From assembly GCA_020975405.1 (NCBI GenBank), contig JAIOWQ010000001.1:2232001-2296000 (forward strand): 64,000 nt of DNA. The letters run 5' to 3'. This DNA is from Keithomyces neogunnii. Lineage: Eukaryota; Ascomycota; Sordariomycetes; Hypocreales; Clavicipitaceae. This document shows positions 1 to 10,261 of this stretch, piece after piece (position 1 is the first letter of the stretch; each line of letters starts with the position of its first letter). Below the pieces are notes generated by a model, which saw only the letters and a list, made by a program, of their open reading frames with translations, did not search any database and was not told where the DNA came from. Position numbers and translations under genes: made by a program.

Positions 1-1118
1 TACAGGACGGCGATCTCATCTGGGTCCACGACTACCACCTCATGCTCCTCCCGCAAATGCTCCGCCAGGAAATCGCAAAGACAAACAAAAAGGTCAAGAT
101 TGGCTTCTTCCTGCACACGCCCTTCCCCAGCAGTGAAATATACCGCATCCTGCCGGTTCGCGAATCTCTGCTCCGCGGTCTCTTGGACTGCGACTTGATT
201 GGTTTCCACACGTACGACTATGCACGTCACTTCCTAAGCAGCTGCTCTCGCATTCTGGGCACGCACACCACTCCCAATGGCGTGGATTGGAATGGGCGCT
301 TCGTCACTATTGGCGCGTTCCCAATAGGCATCGACCCCGATAAGTTTGTCGAAGGCTTGAAGAAGCCGTCTGTGCAAGAACGCATAGCGACGTTGAATCG
401 CAAATTCGAAGGCGTGAAGCTGATTGTCGGCGTCGACCGACTGGACTACATCAAAGGCGTTCCGCAGAAGCTGCACGCTCTGGAAGTATTCCTAACAGAA
501 CATCCCGAGTGGATTGGCAAAATCGTCCTGGTCCAAGTCGCTGTTCCATCGCGCCAAGACGTCGAGGAATACCAGAACCTCCGTGCCGTAGTCAACGAGC
601 TCGTCGGTCGCATCAATGGCAAGTTTGGCACCATTGAATTCATGCCCATCCACTTTCTCCACCAATCCGTCTCCTTCGAAGAGTTGACGGCCCTGTACGC
701 CGTTTCGGACGTGTGCCTCGTCTCGTCTACCCGCGATGGCATGAACCTCGTCTCATACGAATACATTGCCACGCAGCAGGAACGCCACGGTGTCATGATT
801 CTCTCTGAATTCACAGGCGCCGCGCAGTCCCTCAACGGGAGTCTCATCGTGAACCCCTGGAACACAGAGGAACTCGCCAATGCTATCCACGACGCCGTGA
901 CCATGAGCCCTGAGCAACGCGCCGCCAATTACAAGAAACTGGAGCGCTATGTGTTCAAGTATACCAGCGCGTGGTGGGGAACGAGCTTCGTCTCCGAAAT
1001 GACTCGTCTTGATCCGACCAACGTCCAGCCCAAGACGTTGCGAAACGTGTCTGGCGCGGTCGTCGGACCCGGTCAAGATGAAGACGAGGACGTTTCTCCA
1101 ACGCATGATAACGCATAG
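1..1118 (+). CDS. tps1: alpha,alpha-trehalose-phosphate synthase (UDP-forming), 3' part
   Basis: Trehalose-6-phosphate synthase joins UDP-glucose and glucose-6-phosphate to trehalose-6-phosphate in the cytosol. It supports stress tolerance and the control of glycolysis. The window opens inside the gene: the frame is open from base 3 and about 371 residues are present, against about 515 in complete fungal enzymes, so roughly the first 145 residues lie to the left. The GT20 family signatures are clear. WVHDYHLMLLP comes first, then the nucleotide-sugar site VDRLDYIKG, then SSTRDGMNLVSYEYIA followed by SEFTGAAQSL. The tail is short and acidic, and there is no phosphatase domain, so this is the TPS1-type subunit rather than a TPS2 fusion. 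It is convergent with vid27. Identification is firm; only the missing 5' end is uncertain. Confidence 0.96.
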   Translation, partial: QDGDLIWVHDYHLMLLPQMLRQEIAKTNKKVKIGFFLHTPFPSSEIYRILPVRESLLRGLLDCDLIGFHTYDYARHFLSSCSRILGTHTTPNGVDWNGRFVTIGAFPIGIDPDKFVEGLKKPSVQERIATLNRKFEGVKLIVGVDRLDYIKGVPQKLHALEVFLTEHPEWIGKIVLVQVAVPSRQDVEEYQNLRAVVNELVGRINGKFGTIEFMPIHFLHQSVSFEELTALYAVSDVCLVSSTRDGMNLVSYEYIATQQERHGVMILSEFTGAAQSLNGSLIVNPWNTEELANAIHDAVTMSPEQRAANYKKLERYVFKYTSAWWGTSFVSEMTRLDPTNVQPKTLRNVSGAVVGPGQDEDEDVSPTHDNA

Positions 1119-1688
1119 GGTACTGATTTGAGGCCCCTTTCTGTTCGTTTTTTGGTGGATCAGTCATTTTTGGGTGTTGTAGGATGTCGTGTTTAGACTC
1201 GAGTATACATAATTCATTGAGCAAGTAGGATGACTGGACTGGGACGTTTAATGACGGAGGTTCGGGCTTATTTCACACAAACACAGCGAATGGAAGCACA
1301 AAAATAGCATGTTATTTATTACCCATGAAAACAGAAAACGACCGAGTCGATTTTGTCTTGCTATCTAGGCTACCTAGGCTACTCCCTCCAAGTCCGTGAC
1401 GTCGTCATTCACATGACGCATTCGCAACCCAAATCGCAAAACCCCTGCATACACACGTAAAACATCATATACACAAAGAAGAAAGACTCGTCTTGACAGG
1501 AAAATTCTGCAAATTTGCAGTTCATGGTATCAAAGAAGAAGAAAAAGAAGCACTACTTCATAAACAAACAAGGGTGATGGGGGAGGGTAATTTGGCGGTA
1601 AGTGCACCTCGAAACTTGCCCTCACTCTTCAAACAATTAGAGAATAAAATAAAACCCAAAAACACCAACCAGATTTCAACAACATGAC
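1119..1688. other. convergent intergenic region between tps1 and vid27
   Basis: This holds the 3' ends of two converging genes. It is A-rich towards the right and carries a short direct repeat, TAGGCTACC/TAGGCTACT, near 1368-1383. One 64-codon open frame at 1493-1687 has no family features. I see no gene here. Confidence 0.6.
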
Positions 1689-4557
1689 TTAATATGGTGA
1701 ATTGACAATGTCGTCCCTGCCCAACTTATATCTGCCGCTCTGGCTATTACCAATCCTTCCTGAGCTGCTTCTTCCACCGCTCAATCTCAAATCGCCCATG
1801 ATACTTTCTCTCGTGGGCTTGCGCAGACTCTGCTTGGCCACCATGTTGACTTCGTTGGGCAAGGCAACGATGACATTCTTATCAGATCCAAACTTGAAGT
1901 CGTCGGCCTTGACTTCATCTTGGTAGCGCTTGATCTTGTAAGGAGCCTTCACGCCGCGGAGGAGCTTCTTGAGATCCCACTCGACAATGTATGGCCCTGT
2001 AGCTGTGATGATGCTCTTCTCCTCGGCGCCCTCTCCAGCATTGAACTTGGCCGGCGTGAACGATACGGGCTTTCCGGTCTCATGAAAGATCTGCGCAACG
2101 TGCTCAGGGGTCAGCGCAAGACGACGAGGACGAGGCTTGGAGTCAGCCGCGAAGCCCTTCTCAAAGCCAAGTTTGCCATCATTCTTTCCGCCCTTTTGCT
2201 GGGCGTCAACCAGCAGAATGTAATTCTTGGTCGTTCCAAGAATCCAACGCCCATCAGCAGAAACATCCATGCCGACAATTGGGTCACCTAGAGCCGGGAG
2301 TTGTGTCTTGGCGCGGATACCCAAGCGATCAAACAGACGAATGTCGCCCTTGTTGCTTGCCACGGCAATGTATCCCTTTTCGGTGGTAGCCAACGCCGAA
2401 AAGTCATTCTTGGAAGCATATTGCTTCATGTCAGAGTCGACCAACTTATTGCCTGCCAGTCGAGGGTCGATACGGTACAGTGCATTGTTAGAAACGCCGA
2501 GGAAAGTCTGCTCCGAAGTCATCTGTGAAAACTTCTTTTCGGGGGCAAAAGTGACAACCGGGATGTCATCGTGGATGCTCCACTCATCAACGACCTTGCC
2601 GTACTCGATGTCCATGCGGTACAGTTTGTTGGGGTCAACGCCATTTTGCATGATGAGATCCCGATCCTCGCTGTGTAGCATGACTTTCTTAGGGCTCATG
2701 AGCTTACCACCAGGTGTGGTGACCTTGGAAATGTTGGTGTTGAACTTGAGACGGTTGTCGGCCGTGTGAGAAAATACACCAATCTTGGAGCCGCGAACGA
2801 CAAACGAGCGGTCATGCTTGTAGCCGACAGCCAGCTGTGAGTTGATGTCTCCGCTGGCTTTCTCCTCAGCCGCCTCCTCCTCCTCCTCAGAGTCGTAGTC
2901 GTCGCTCCGAAGACCTGCGTCTTCTTCATGTTCTTCCTCTTCTTCCTCTTCTTCCTCTTCCTCCTCAACTTCTCCCAGAGGAGGAGCATCATCCATGTTC
3001 AAATCACCAAAAGCGTCCAGTACATACTCGCGCTCTTTTTCTTGTGCCTTGGCCCACTTTGTTTCGTTGAGTCTCTCCCAGATGGCTTGCATGACTGCTT
3101 CTTGAAACTTTTCTAGAGTAGGCTGGTCCTTGAATCGAAGAAGCCATGACCTTGCGGTACCGTCGCGGCTGAAGTGGTTGAAAACAAAAGAAAGATATTC
3201 AAAGTCAAACACCGGGTTGAATTCGGGCACGACCGGAGCACCGAGCCAAGTCTTTTCCTTGCTCTCAATCTGAAGCCAATACTGCCATTTGCCAACCTCT
3301 GATACGGTAGCAATTACAGAGTCATCGATGAGCTCAAAGTGGCCAGGCTGGGGATTGAAGAGATGCAACTCGGCGGGCAAGGTTGCATATATCTCAATAG
3401 GTTCCGGTGCAGAGTCAGGCTCTGGCGGGTTTGACGGACCGCTGCCCTTTGTGTCTTCTTCCAGCTCAGGCTCCGGCTGTCTCGAAGCAGCCATAGGTTC
3501 CCGTTTGGCGCCCTTGTTTGCCGTGTTCTTGGCGTACATTTCGTCAACGGACTCAATTGAGCGTGTAAGCACAGGGCTGTGAAGGGGGCTGGCCGGTGGA
3601 ATAGGGCTTTCGTCGTGAAACTCGAATTGCTGGTAATCCTCGTCGGAGGCGGTGGTGTGATGCTTGCGATACTTGCGTTCGTATTGACACTGTTTGGCAA
3701 CTTGAACGAATAGGGCAACTTGCGTGGCCGGTACTTGATTGTCGCAAACGAATTCGTAGAGGTCGCCGTTGTCGCCGCTCAAGTCTCTCCAAGCAAAAAC
3801 AGTTTCACCACCTTCTCTGCTTTCCACGCGGAATCGAAGGGCCTCGTCCAGCAAGAATGTCTTCTCGTCACGCTCGGCGGCAAGAGCATCAAACTCGGCG
3901 TCTTCCCCTTCTTCGTCGGCAATGAGCTCGGCCTCGCCTTCCTCAAATACACGCTGGACCACGAGCTGGTAGTGGAAATCTTGGTTGGTTCGGCGGATGC
4001 GGATAGCGGAGTCCTTGAAGATGAGTTCGGAATAGCCCTTGGGCGAGAGCGGTCGTACGAGGTAGAGCTGGCCTTGAGGCAGCTCTATAAGTGCTTCTTG
4101 GGTCCCGGAGCCGAAGATCAGCTTGCCAACTGTGGGGGGAGGGGGGCAGGAGCTCTGTTAGCCGTGTGATTCTGTGGGCTGTCCATTACCCTTGGCAACG
4201 AAACAAAACAAGTGCTGATTGAATGGAGACTTGAAAGACAACAAGGCAAACAAAAGGCAAACAAAAGGCAAACAAAAGGCACAAGTCAAAAACAGTGCAG
4301 ACTGTGCAGTCAGTAAAATTTTGCAGTTTCCCTACTCTCTGTAAGGCGGGGCAAACGCAGGCATCTGCAGGCAACTTTGGAGGAAAGTGGAATGCGAGAA
4401 CCAAGGAGGCAAAAAAACGTGGCGAGGGGCATATTATGGTAACACCGGAAAAAAAAAAAGGCAAGCCGGAGGTCGCTGTCTCTCCATAAATGACAACCCC
4501 GAGAAATAAAAAAAAAAGGTCAAAAGAGAATCACTCACCATTCCGCAACATAAACAT
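1689..4557 (-). CDS. vid27: vacuolar import and degradation protein Vid27
   Basis: Vid27 is a conserved fungal cytoplasmic protein linked in yeast to vacuolar import and degradation of fructose-1,6-bisphosphatase. Its molecular activity is not well defined. The model has two exons, 4539-4557 and 1689-4129. The first is a 19-nt micro-exon (ATG to a GTGAGT donor) that restores the N-terminus MFMLRNVGKLIFGSG, typical of the family. The protein has about 819 residues. In order it has an N-terminal Vid27 domain, a PH-like middle part, a long glutamate run encoded near 2930-2970, and a C-terminal beta-propeller-like domain containing DRLGIRAKTQLPALGDPIVG. The C-terminal tail is basic and Ser/Gly-rich. 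The 409-nt intron carries a minisatellite. Without the micro-exon, no good ATG exists at the start of the long frame. Confidence 0.94.
4245..4281. repeat. 11-bp minisatellite in the vid27 intron
   Basis: Three perfect tandem copies of GGCAAACAAAA are followed by a partial fourth. The array lies wholly within the first intron of vid27. Confidence 0.9.
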
Positions 4558-5951
4558 CCTGGCTTCTCAGTTTGTCTCGCCGTTTGTTCTAGAAGAAGAA
4601 GTTCTTGCCGGGGACAATCGAAGCTTGGACCACACAACCCCTCCTTCACAGGAATGAGCAGCTGGCTTATGACGGGTTCGATGGGCGGATTGCGACTTGT
4701 GCAAAGCCTCGAAAAGCCACAGTCGTCGAAGCCAGGCGAGGGAGAAATTGAGCAGAAGAAGTGATGGTTCCAGAGGGACGAGAAAATAGGCTTCCCCTGC
4801 ACATCAAGCGGCAGCAAGCAGAAGACGAGGATGCCAACACGATGATGCAAGAGGCAAGCTGTGCAAGGCCAAGGCAGGCAGGATGGTGGGTGGCGTCAAA
4901 TGGCCAAGTATCCAATAAATTTGCAAGGCGACAGAAGCCTCGAGTCTGCTCCCTGGAGGTACCCGGAAGTACCCCGTACAGAGGGCACCTTTTGGGGTGC
5001 AGCGCCTAAAGTTCTTACTAAAGTACCTAAAGTATGTAAGCACCAGACCAGACCAGACTTTTTACCTTGTGCAGACACGCATGTGGGTCAGGGCAGCTCT
5101 GGCAGTGCGTCATAACCAAGTTCCAGTCGTGTCCACGCTGTGTTGTTAGCTAACGTCCGATCAGTATGAATGAATCAAGTGCATGCTATCACACCTGTAG
5201 CGCTTTGCAAAAATCTCCCTGTTGGACATCATTCTCTATCAGAAGACCCAGAACAAACACCTCAAGTGCACAAGACCAAGCACGTGTCACCCCAGCAATT
5301 AAGACGACAAGCAAAATAATCACGGTAAGAACTATATTCAGAGCCCGCTAGCTATATGCTGCCTAGGCACCACCATAGCCATGTGATTCTTTAGCGTGAC
5401 CTTGCAAAAGTACTTAAGTAAGTAGTGGCGGTGCTCTCAGAGTTCGCCACCGTGCGCCTGTTCACCTGAATAATAACAAGACAGGCCAACTCGGAGCCGG
5501 GCCATGCCGAAGCCATTGTTTATGATGGACCCCCGTCCCAAAACACGCACACGCCTGCTAACGCGCCATCATATTGCTGAACACGTCCATCACGACAAAG
5601 CCCGTGTTTGTCCATCTCATTGGCATGGTGGCCACAGTGTGGTGCATTACTGCTTCCATAGCCGCTCTCCAGGTACTTGGTTGCGTACGATTCGTGAAAA
5701 TGGTCGCATTATGGTAGTTCTCCGTATTGCAAACACATCGCGATAAACTGTTACGTCCAGCCCTTCGGCAGCTTCGAATTGTCCACGTTACGTGCCGCTT
5801 GCCAAAATGCATGTCATTTCCCAATCTACCATATCTAGATCTGTCCATGGTCCAAACAATTCCCAACGCCTCGAGCCCTCTACGTCACATTCGACATAGT
5901 TGGCAGAATCTCGTCCTGAAAGCATAAGCATCAAAGGGTATCCCGGCTCTT
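4558..5951. other. intergenic region, vid27 promoter side
   Basis: This 1.4-kb stretch holds the vid27 upstream region and the 3' flank of the prenylcysteine oxidase gene. Several overlapping short open frames occur, including a His-rich 80-codon frame at 5504-5746, but none shows a recognisable domain. A GGTACC/AAGTACC-rich patch lies near 4976-5030. I see no supported gene. Confidence 0.5.
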
Positions 5952-7859
5952 CTAAAGTTCATCTGCACCCAAAAGATTCATACGAGCCCCAATCTCGTAG
6001 TCCATGCTATCCCAAAAGTCGCCCCTGTGAGCCGTGCTCCTGGCCACGCGCTGGCCAGCTTGACTTCTCTTGCCACTGTTCGTGATACCGGCAAAGTCGT
6101 CCGCCACTAGACGCGCAACGTTCATTCCCATAAGAGCACTGGTCTCCATGGTGGAGATGAAGCTTTCCACACCAGAGGTGTAGTACAGTCCCCTGCCAAT
6201 GATGGGATCTTGAAATGTTACGCGCGGGGCTTCGATGGGATATGCGAAAAACCAATGGGGATAGTACCACGAGATTGGCTCCACCTCGCTGGTGGATTCC
6301 TTGGATATGAAGGATGAAGGGACGGGTGTGCCCAGAAGATCAGACAGGAACTTGGAAGAGACTGGCTCAGCAGAAAAAATCTTGTACAAAAGTTCCTTCT
6401 TTTGGGTCTTGGGATTCGTGATTGTCCGGAGAGTGCTGATGGAATAGAATCCCGTGCGACCGACCCCCTTGGGGCCCTCTTGGGACTGCTCATTCTTTCC
6501 AAGTGTAGTGTATACGGTGCTCGGGGCTTTCGTGCCCGGCTCAAGACCGAAGAACTTTGGATGCAACAAGAAGGGAGACGTGAATAGAGTAACGTGGAGC
6601 TTCATGTAGGGAATGGTGTCTATGCGGTGTTTGATTACTCCGTCGGCAGCCTTGATGCAACTGAATTGCCAGGGAGACGCGATGATGACGTTGTCAAAGA
6701 CGGTGGGCGGTTTGGCAGCCTTCGATTTCGAGTCAGACGGCTTCGTGGAAACCAGGTATTTGGGAGGAGACTGGGAGTTTTTGGCGTCCTTCTGAAAGGC
6801 AATGGCTGTGACGGTAGTGTTGGGATAGTATCCTGCATTGCTATGCTGGATCATGTGTTCAAAAATCTGCCAGTTGCCGCCGGCGACGGAAACGGCGCCA
6901 TTAGCAGCAAACGAGACCTGGATTCAAATCAACTTCTGTCCCAGTGCCAATAGATGGAAATCGCTGAACTTACCATTGCCTCCAAAGCATGAATATGGGC
7001 CATATTGGAGGCATAGTTGACCCGTGTGGCTGGCTGCATGAGATGGCGTACAAAATCCTCATTAATCTGCAATCAAGATGGTCAGCTTTGTTGTTTGATG
7101 AAAATCCCGGCGGGAAACCCACGTTATTGTCTCTCAGATACTGCTCGCCCGTGACACCAGTGACGCGTGTCAATCCAAGCTCGAAAGCCCTCTGAGTCAA
7201 TGACCGAAAAGGAAAGTAGGGCGCCTCGTAAAGGCGGAGGAAGGTTCCGACAGTACTCTGCACGAGCTGGGTAGCTCGATAGGGTGCCAGGCCATACTTC
7301 AGAAACAGCTTGGCAGCATCCCACCAGTCGGAGGAGCTTGGGTCTGACTGATACAGAAATGAACGGCCATCCCAGATGGCCGTGTAGTCACCGGGCTGAG
7401 GGTCCGATAAGCCTGTGAAGGTCAAGTTAAAGTCCGAGGTGGCATTGTACAGGATGTGGTTGTCCTGGATGAAAATGGAGGCTCCGAGTTCCACGCGCTC
7501 CTTGGGGTTGTCGAAGGCATTGACGGTGAGGGTGCGGCCGCCAATGTGGTCCGTCTTTTCAAAGACGGTGATATTCACGGCGAAACCTTCTTGTTCGGCA
7601 AACTTTTGCAAGTAATATGCTGCTGAAGAACCTGCGGCTCCGGCACCTGGAAATGCGGGGTGTCAGGACAAAATACGCCTCATCTTGGAGACTCCAGAGG
7701 ATAAACTCTTCTTTGACACGGCAGGAGCGATCAAGCGAGATACGTACCGATGATTGCAACATTCTTCACCTCCCTTGCACCCTGAGTGTCGCCTTTCACG
7801 CCCTGTGTGGCGCTAGCCGCCGTGGCCAGAGCCACCAATTTCAGTACCAGAAACCGCAT
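5952..7859 (-). CDS. prenylcysteine oxidase (farnesylcysteine lyase-like flavoprotein)
   Basis: This FAD-dependent thioether oxidase family cleaves the prenyl group from prenylcysteine released during turnover of prenylated proteins. It works in the endomembrane or vacuolar system. There are four exons: 7748-7859, 7123-7646, 6974-7066 and 5952-6917, giving 564 residues. The start encodes a hydrophobic signal peptide of about 20 residues. An intron then splits the FAD-binding fold exactly at GAGAAGSS (Gly38, Gly40, Gly43). EKTDHIGGRT follows as the second half of the nucleotide site, then the prenylcysteine lyase domain, ending in a region with FAGITNSGKRS. Intron 2 uses a GTGGGT donor; keeping it would frame-shift the conserved segment INEDFVRHLMQPATRVNYAS. 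Family assignment is firm; substrate preference is inferred. Confidence 0.93.
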
Positions 7860-7911
7860 CGTGAAGGGTTGATCGACAGTTTGCTCAAAAAGCTTGGCGA
7901 AGGAGGGCGCA

Positions 7912-7921
7912 ATATATATAC
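7912..7921 (-). promoter_or_regulatory. possible TATA element of the prenylcysteine oxidase gene
   Basis: On the minus strand an alternating TATATATAT run lies 53-62 nt upstream of the ATG at 7859. Its position and sequence fit a core promoter TATA box if the 5' leader is very short. No transcript start is known. Confidence 0.4.
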
Positions 7922-8655
7922 ATACACGGCGGGCCAACAAGCAGAAGGCCGGGGGCGCAAGAGCCACACTGCAATTAAAAAACAATGTCCTTCTCGTGCA
8001 GTCGGCCGAAAGAATCGTCGCTACCGTGACCCCATGTCATGCCGTGTTGGTTGATATCGAAAACAAGAGCGTCTAGGCTGCTGCACAGGCTGACGACCTG
8101 GGGGGAAAAGTGGGTTGCGAAGGTGACGTGGGGTCAACTCGATATGGGCAAAGGAGCCCCACATGACGGGGGGCCATGTTGCCCGGCAGTGCCGAAATGG
8201 TTGGCTGTCGTTGGCTCATGCGTTCAATGTTGACTTCCACCACTCGGCAACTTGAACCCGTGGGCCTGTTCTCAACGACAATCGTAGAAGCACGGTCGAA
8301 TGCCCGTGCTCTGCGTAGCTATTGTTTGCGATAATTACCAACTAACAAGATCTTATGTTCTGGCTCAGCTATGTACTGCACCGAGGATAGTCGAAGGCGA
8401 AGGCCGCTGTTTTATGCCATACGATTACGAGACCTACTTGGAGGGCCACAAGCGGCTTAGTGTCAAACAGCTGACGGCAGTTGCATCTTCCAATCTGCAA
8501 ATCTGCCATTTTTCCTCCCGGTAATTTGCACAATCCGTACTGGGTTGTGGGCACATAGCAGACATGATGCGAGTGAATTACCTTGCCTTGCCGTTCACAG
8601 GACACCAGTGAAGGAGAGGGTTTGGTTTGCTTGCAAATGATACATCGGTACAGTA

Positions 8656-8726
8656 AAATAGCCTGGGATGCTGCCGACTTCGTCGGCATCCTAGGCGCAG
8701 GCAAAGCTGCGGTAGCCAGGCTATTT
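8656..8726. repeat. nested inverted repeat (hairpin) of 71 bp
   Basis: Perfect 11-bp arms AAATAGCCTGG (8656-8666) and CCAGGCTATTT (8716-8726) flank an inner 7-bp stem TGCCGAC/GTCGGCA with a 3-base loop at 8672-8688. The layout resembles a short palindromic transposable-element remnant. Confidence 0.6.
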
Positions 8727-8736
8727 CTGTTTTAAT

Positions 8737-8828
8737 CTCTCTTTTGGCTCTCTCTTTTAGCCTCTCTTTTAGCCTCTCTTTTAGCCTCTCTTTTAGCTCT
8801 CTCTTCTGGCTCTTTTGACTCTCTCTTG
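8737..8828. repeat. 12-bp minisatellite, CTCTCTTTTAGC
   Basis: About seven tandem units of CTCTCTTTTAGC lie here, with slight variation at both ends (GGCT and CTGGCT variants). On the opposite strand the array reads as a charged ELKERLKER-like repeat inside a short frame, which I take to be incidental. Confidence 0.85.
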
Positions 8829-9053
8829 TAAATTCTTCATTAATCATAAAGTAGCATTGTGTGTTTTTTCCCCTCCGGGGGCCCTGCCGGGGGCTCCTGC
8901 CTACCTTCCACAACACCACGCCCACCTTCCGTAACATCACAACGCGCCTACTAATAGCATTACCAACTCGGTACGTACCTCAAATTTCTCGTTATCCAAT
9001 CGCCGATGAGTATTCTAAAAGTTGTCGGCCTTACTATTAGATTCATTTTAAAT

Positions 9054-9148
9054 AGGCAAAGCGGGCAGCTGCAGCCTGCGGAACTGCATCTTCACTTGCC
9101 TTCGTTCCGCATTTCACGCAAAACTCAGGCAAAGCGCCGCTTTGCCTG
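9054..9148. repeat. 95-bp MITE-like element with 11-bp terminal inverted repeats
   Basis: The ends are AGGCAAAGCGG (9054-9064) and its exact reverse complement CCGCTTTGCCT (9138-9148). Inside are a second inverted pair GCGGAAC/GTTCCGC (9078-9084, 9104-9110) and a near-perfect 25-bp palindrome at the right end (9125-9149). A further AGGCAAAGC copy lies at 8699-8707. No clear target-site duplication is visible. Confidence 0.5.
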
Positions 9149-10261
9149 ATTATCCAAGATCCCCAGTTCATCTTCATGGCTACTTACTAGATAATCAACT
9201 ACTCAGTATCGATAAGGTGTCAGGCATGGGCATCAAGTTGGCGACACTTATCAAACCTCCAAGGCAACCACACTAGCTATAAACATCAAACTCCAAATAC
9301 TACTTGCTTGCAGATGAGCTATCCATATCGATTGGTCCTCTCATCCGCGTTGACAGTCTCTCCGGAACTTGTTAGATATATCGATTTGCTTTGGGGGCAT
9401 GTTGCGATGGATGCGAGCATCAGATTCCTCCCAGTACAGCAAGTGCTTCAATGAGAACAGAAAACTAATGATGATTTGCTCAACCGGCGGCTCAAACAAC
9501 AATCGGGACTCTTGAATAGCGAAGCGGCACATGGCAAATACTCAGTCGACGGAAGTGGCTGTCCGCCACAGTTCGGCATCATCTGCCCAAGGGACCAGAG
9601 CAACACATGCACCCTTGGCATAAATTTTCACTACGCCGGGTTCACGGCCAAAGCAGCCCTTCATTGCCGCGTTTCGAGTCACCCAACGAGCCTTAAACGG
9701 CAGTGAATTAACAACATCATTTATTAGTGGAGTAGCCAGAGTTGCCTGAATCGTAACCCATCAATGCACCACACGGGACATTCTCACCGCACTTGCGACT
9801 TGTTCACCTCGAGTCAAGATTGTCTGTTGTTACTATGACCGCAATTTGGTTCACAGCCATCTTTATCAACGCGACCCACCAGTTAGCCCAAAAAAAAAGG
9901 AGAAAAATCTGAAGAAACAAATACAACTCTGACCGAGAATAATACCCTACTTTAACGCCCCGCCATATGCAAATTGGCCTTGTCTCGCTGAGCGTCTGTC
10001 TGGGCTACAGAATTTCAACTAAAAACGCATGCATGCTAGTAACATCGTCTCAATCCTTGGGTAGAAACAACGTGGCCCGCTGGTTGGAGGATATCAGAAA
10101 AAGAAAAAGGGGGGTATAACAGCTATACTTTTTAGACATCGAAAACAAAAACAGAGTCTGCCGCCTCAAGGGAGATATTTGCCATAAGGCTAAAGTTGAT
10201 GAGTCGTAAAATTCACATTGCTTGTTGCAGCTGTGTTCGTATGGTTCCACATGACAGCTAC

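Larger units (their letters stand above)
7860..10261. other. gene-free region with hairpins and a minisatellite
   Basis: These 2.4 kb separate the prenylcysteine oxidase start from the frq stop. The middle (8.65-9.15 kb) holds inverted repeats and a 12-bp minisatellite, listed separately. The rest is low-complexity or A/T-rich sequence with only short frames lacking ATG-led domains. I see no gene. Confidence 0.55.

Noticed and set aside
2928..2992. Frames on both strands across the vid27 acidic region
   Set aside because: They arise from the GAA/GAG repeat encoding the glutamate run of Vid27.
5504..5866. His-rich 80-codon frame (+) and overlapping 102-codon frame (-)
   Set aside because: Neither shows a domain or splice-extended partner. 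The two overlap each other and sit in otherwise featureless intergenic DNA.
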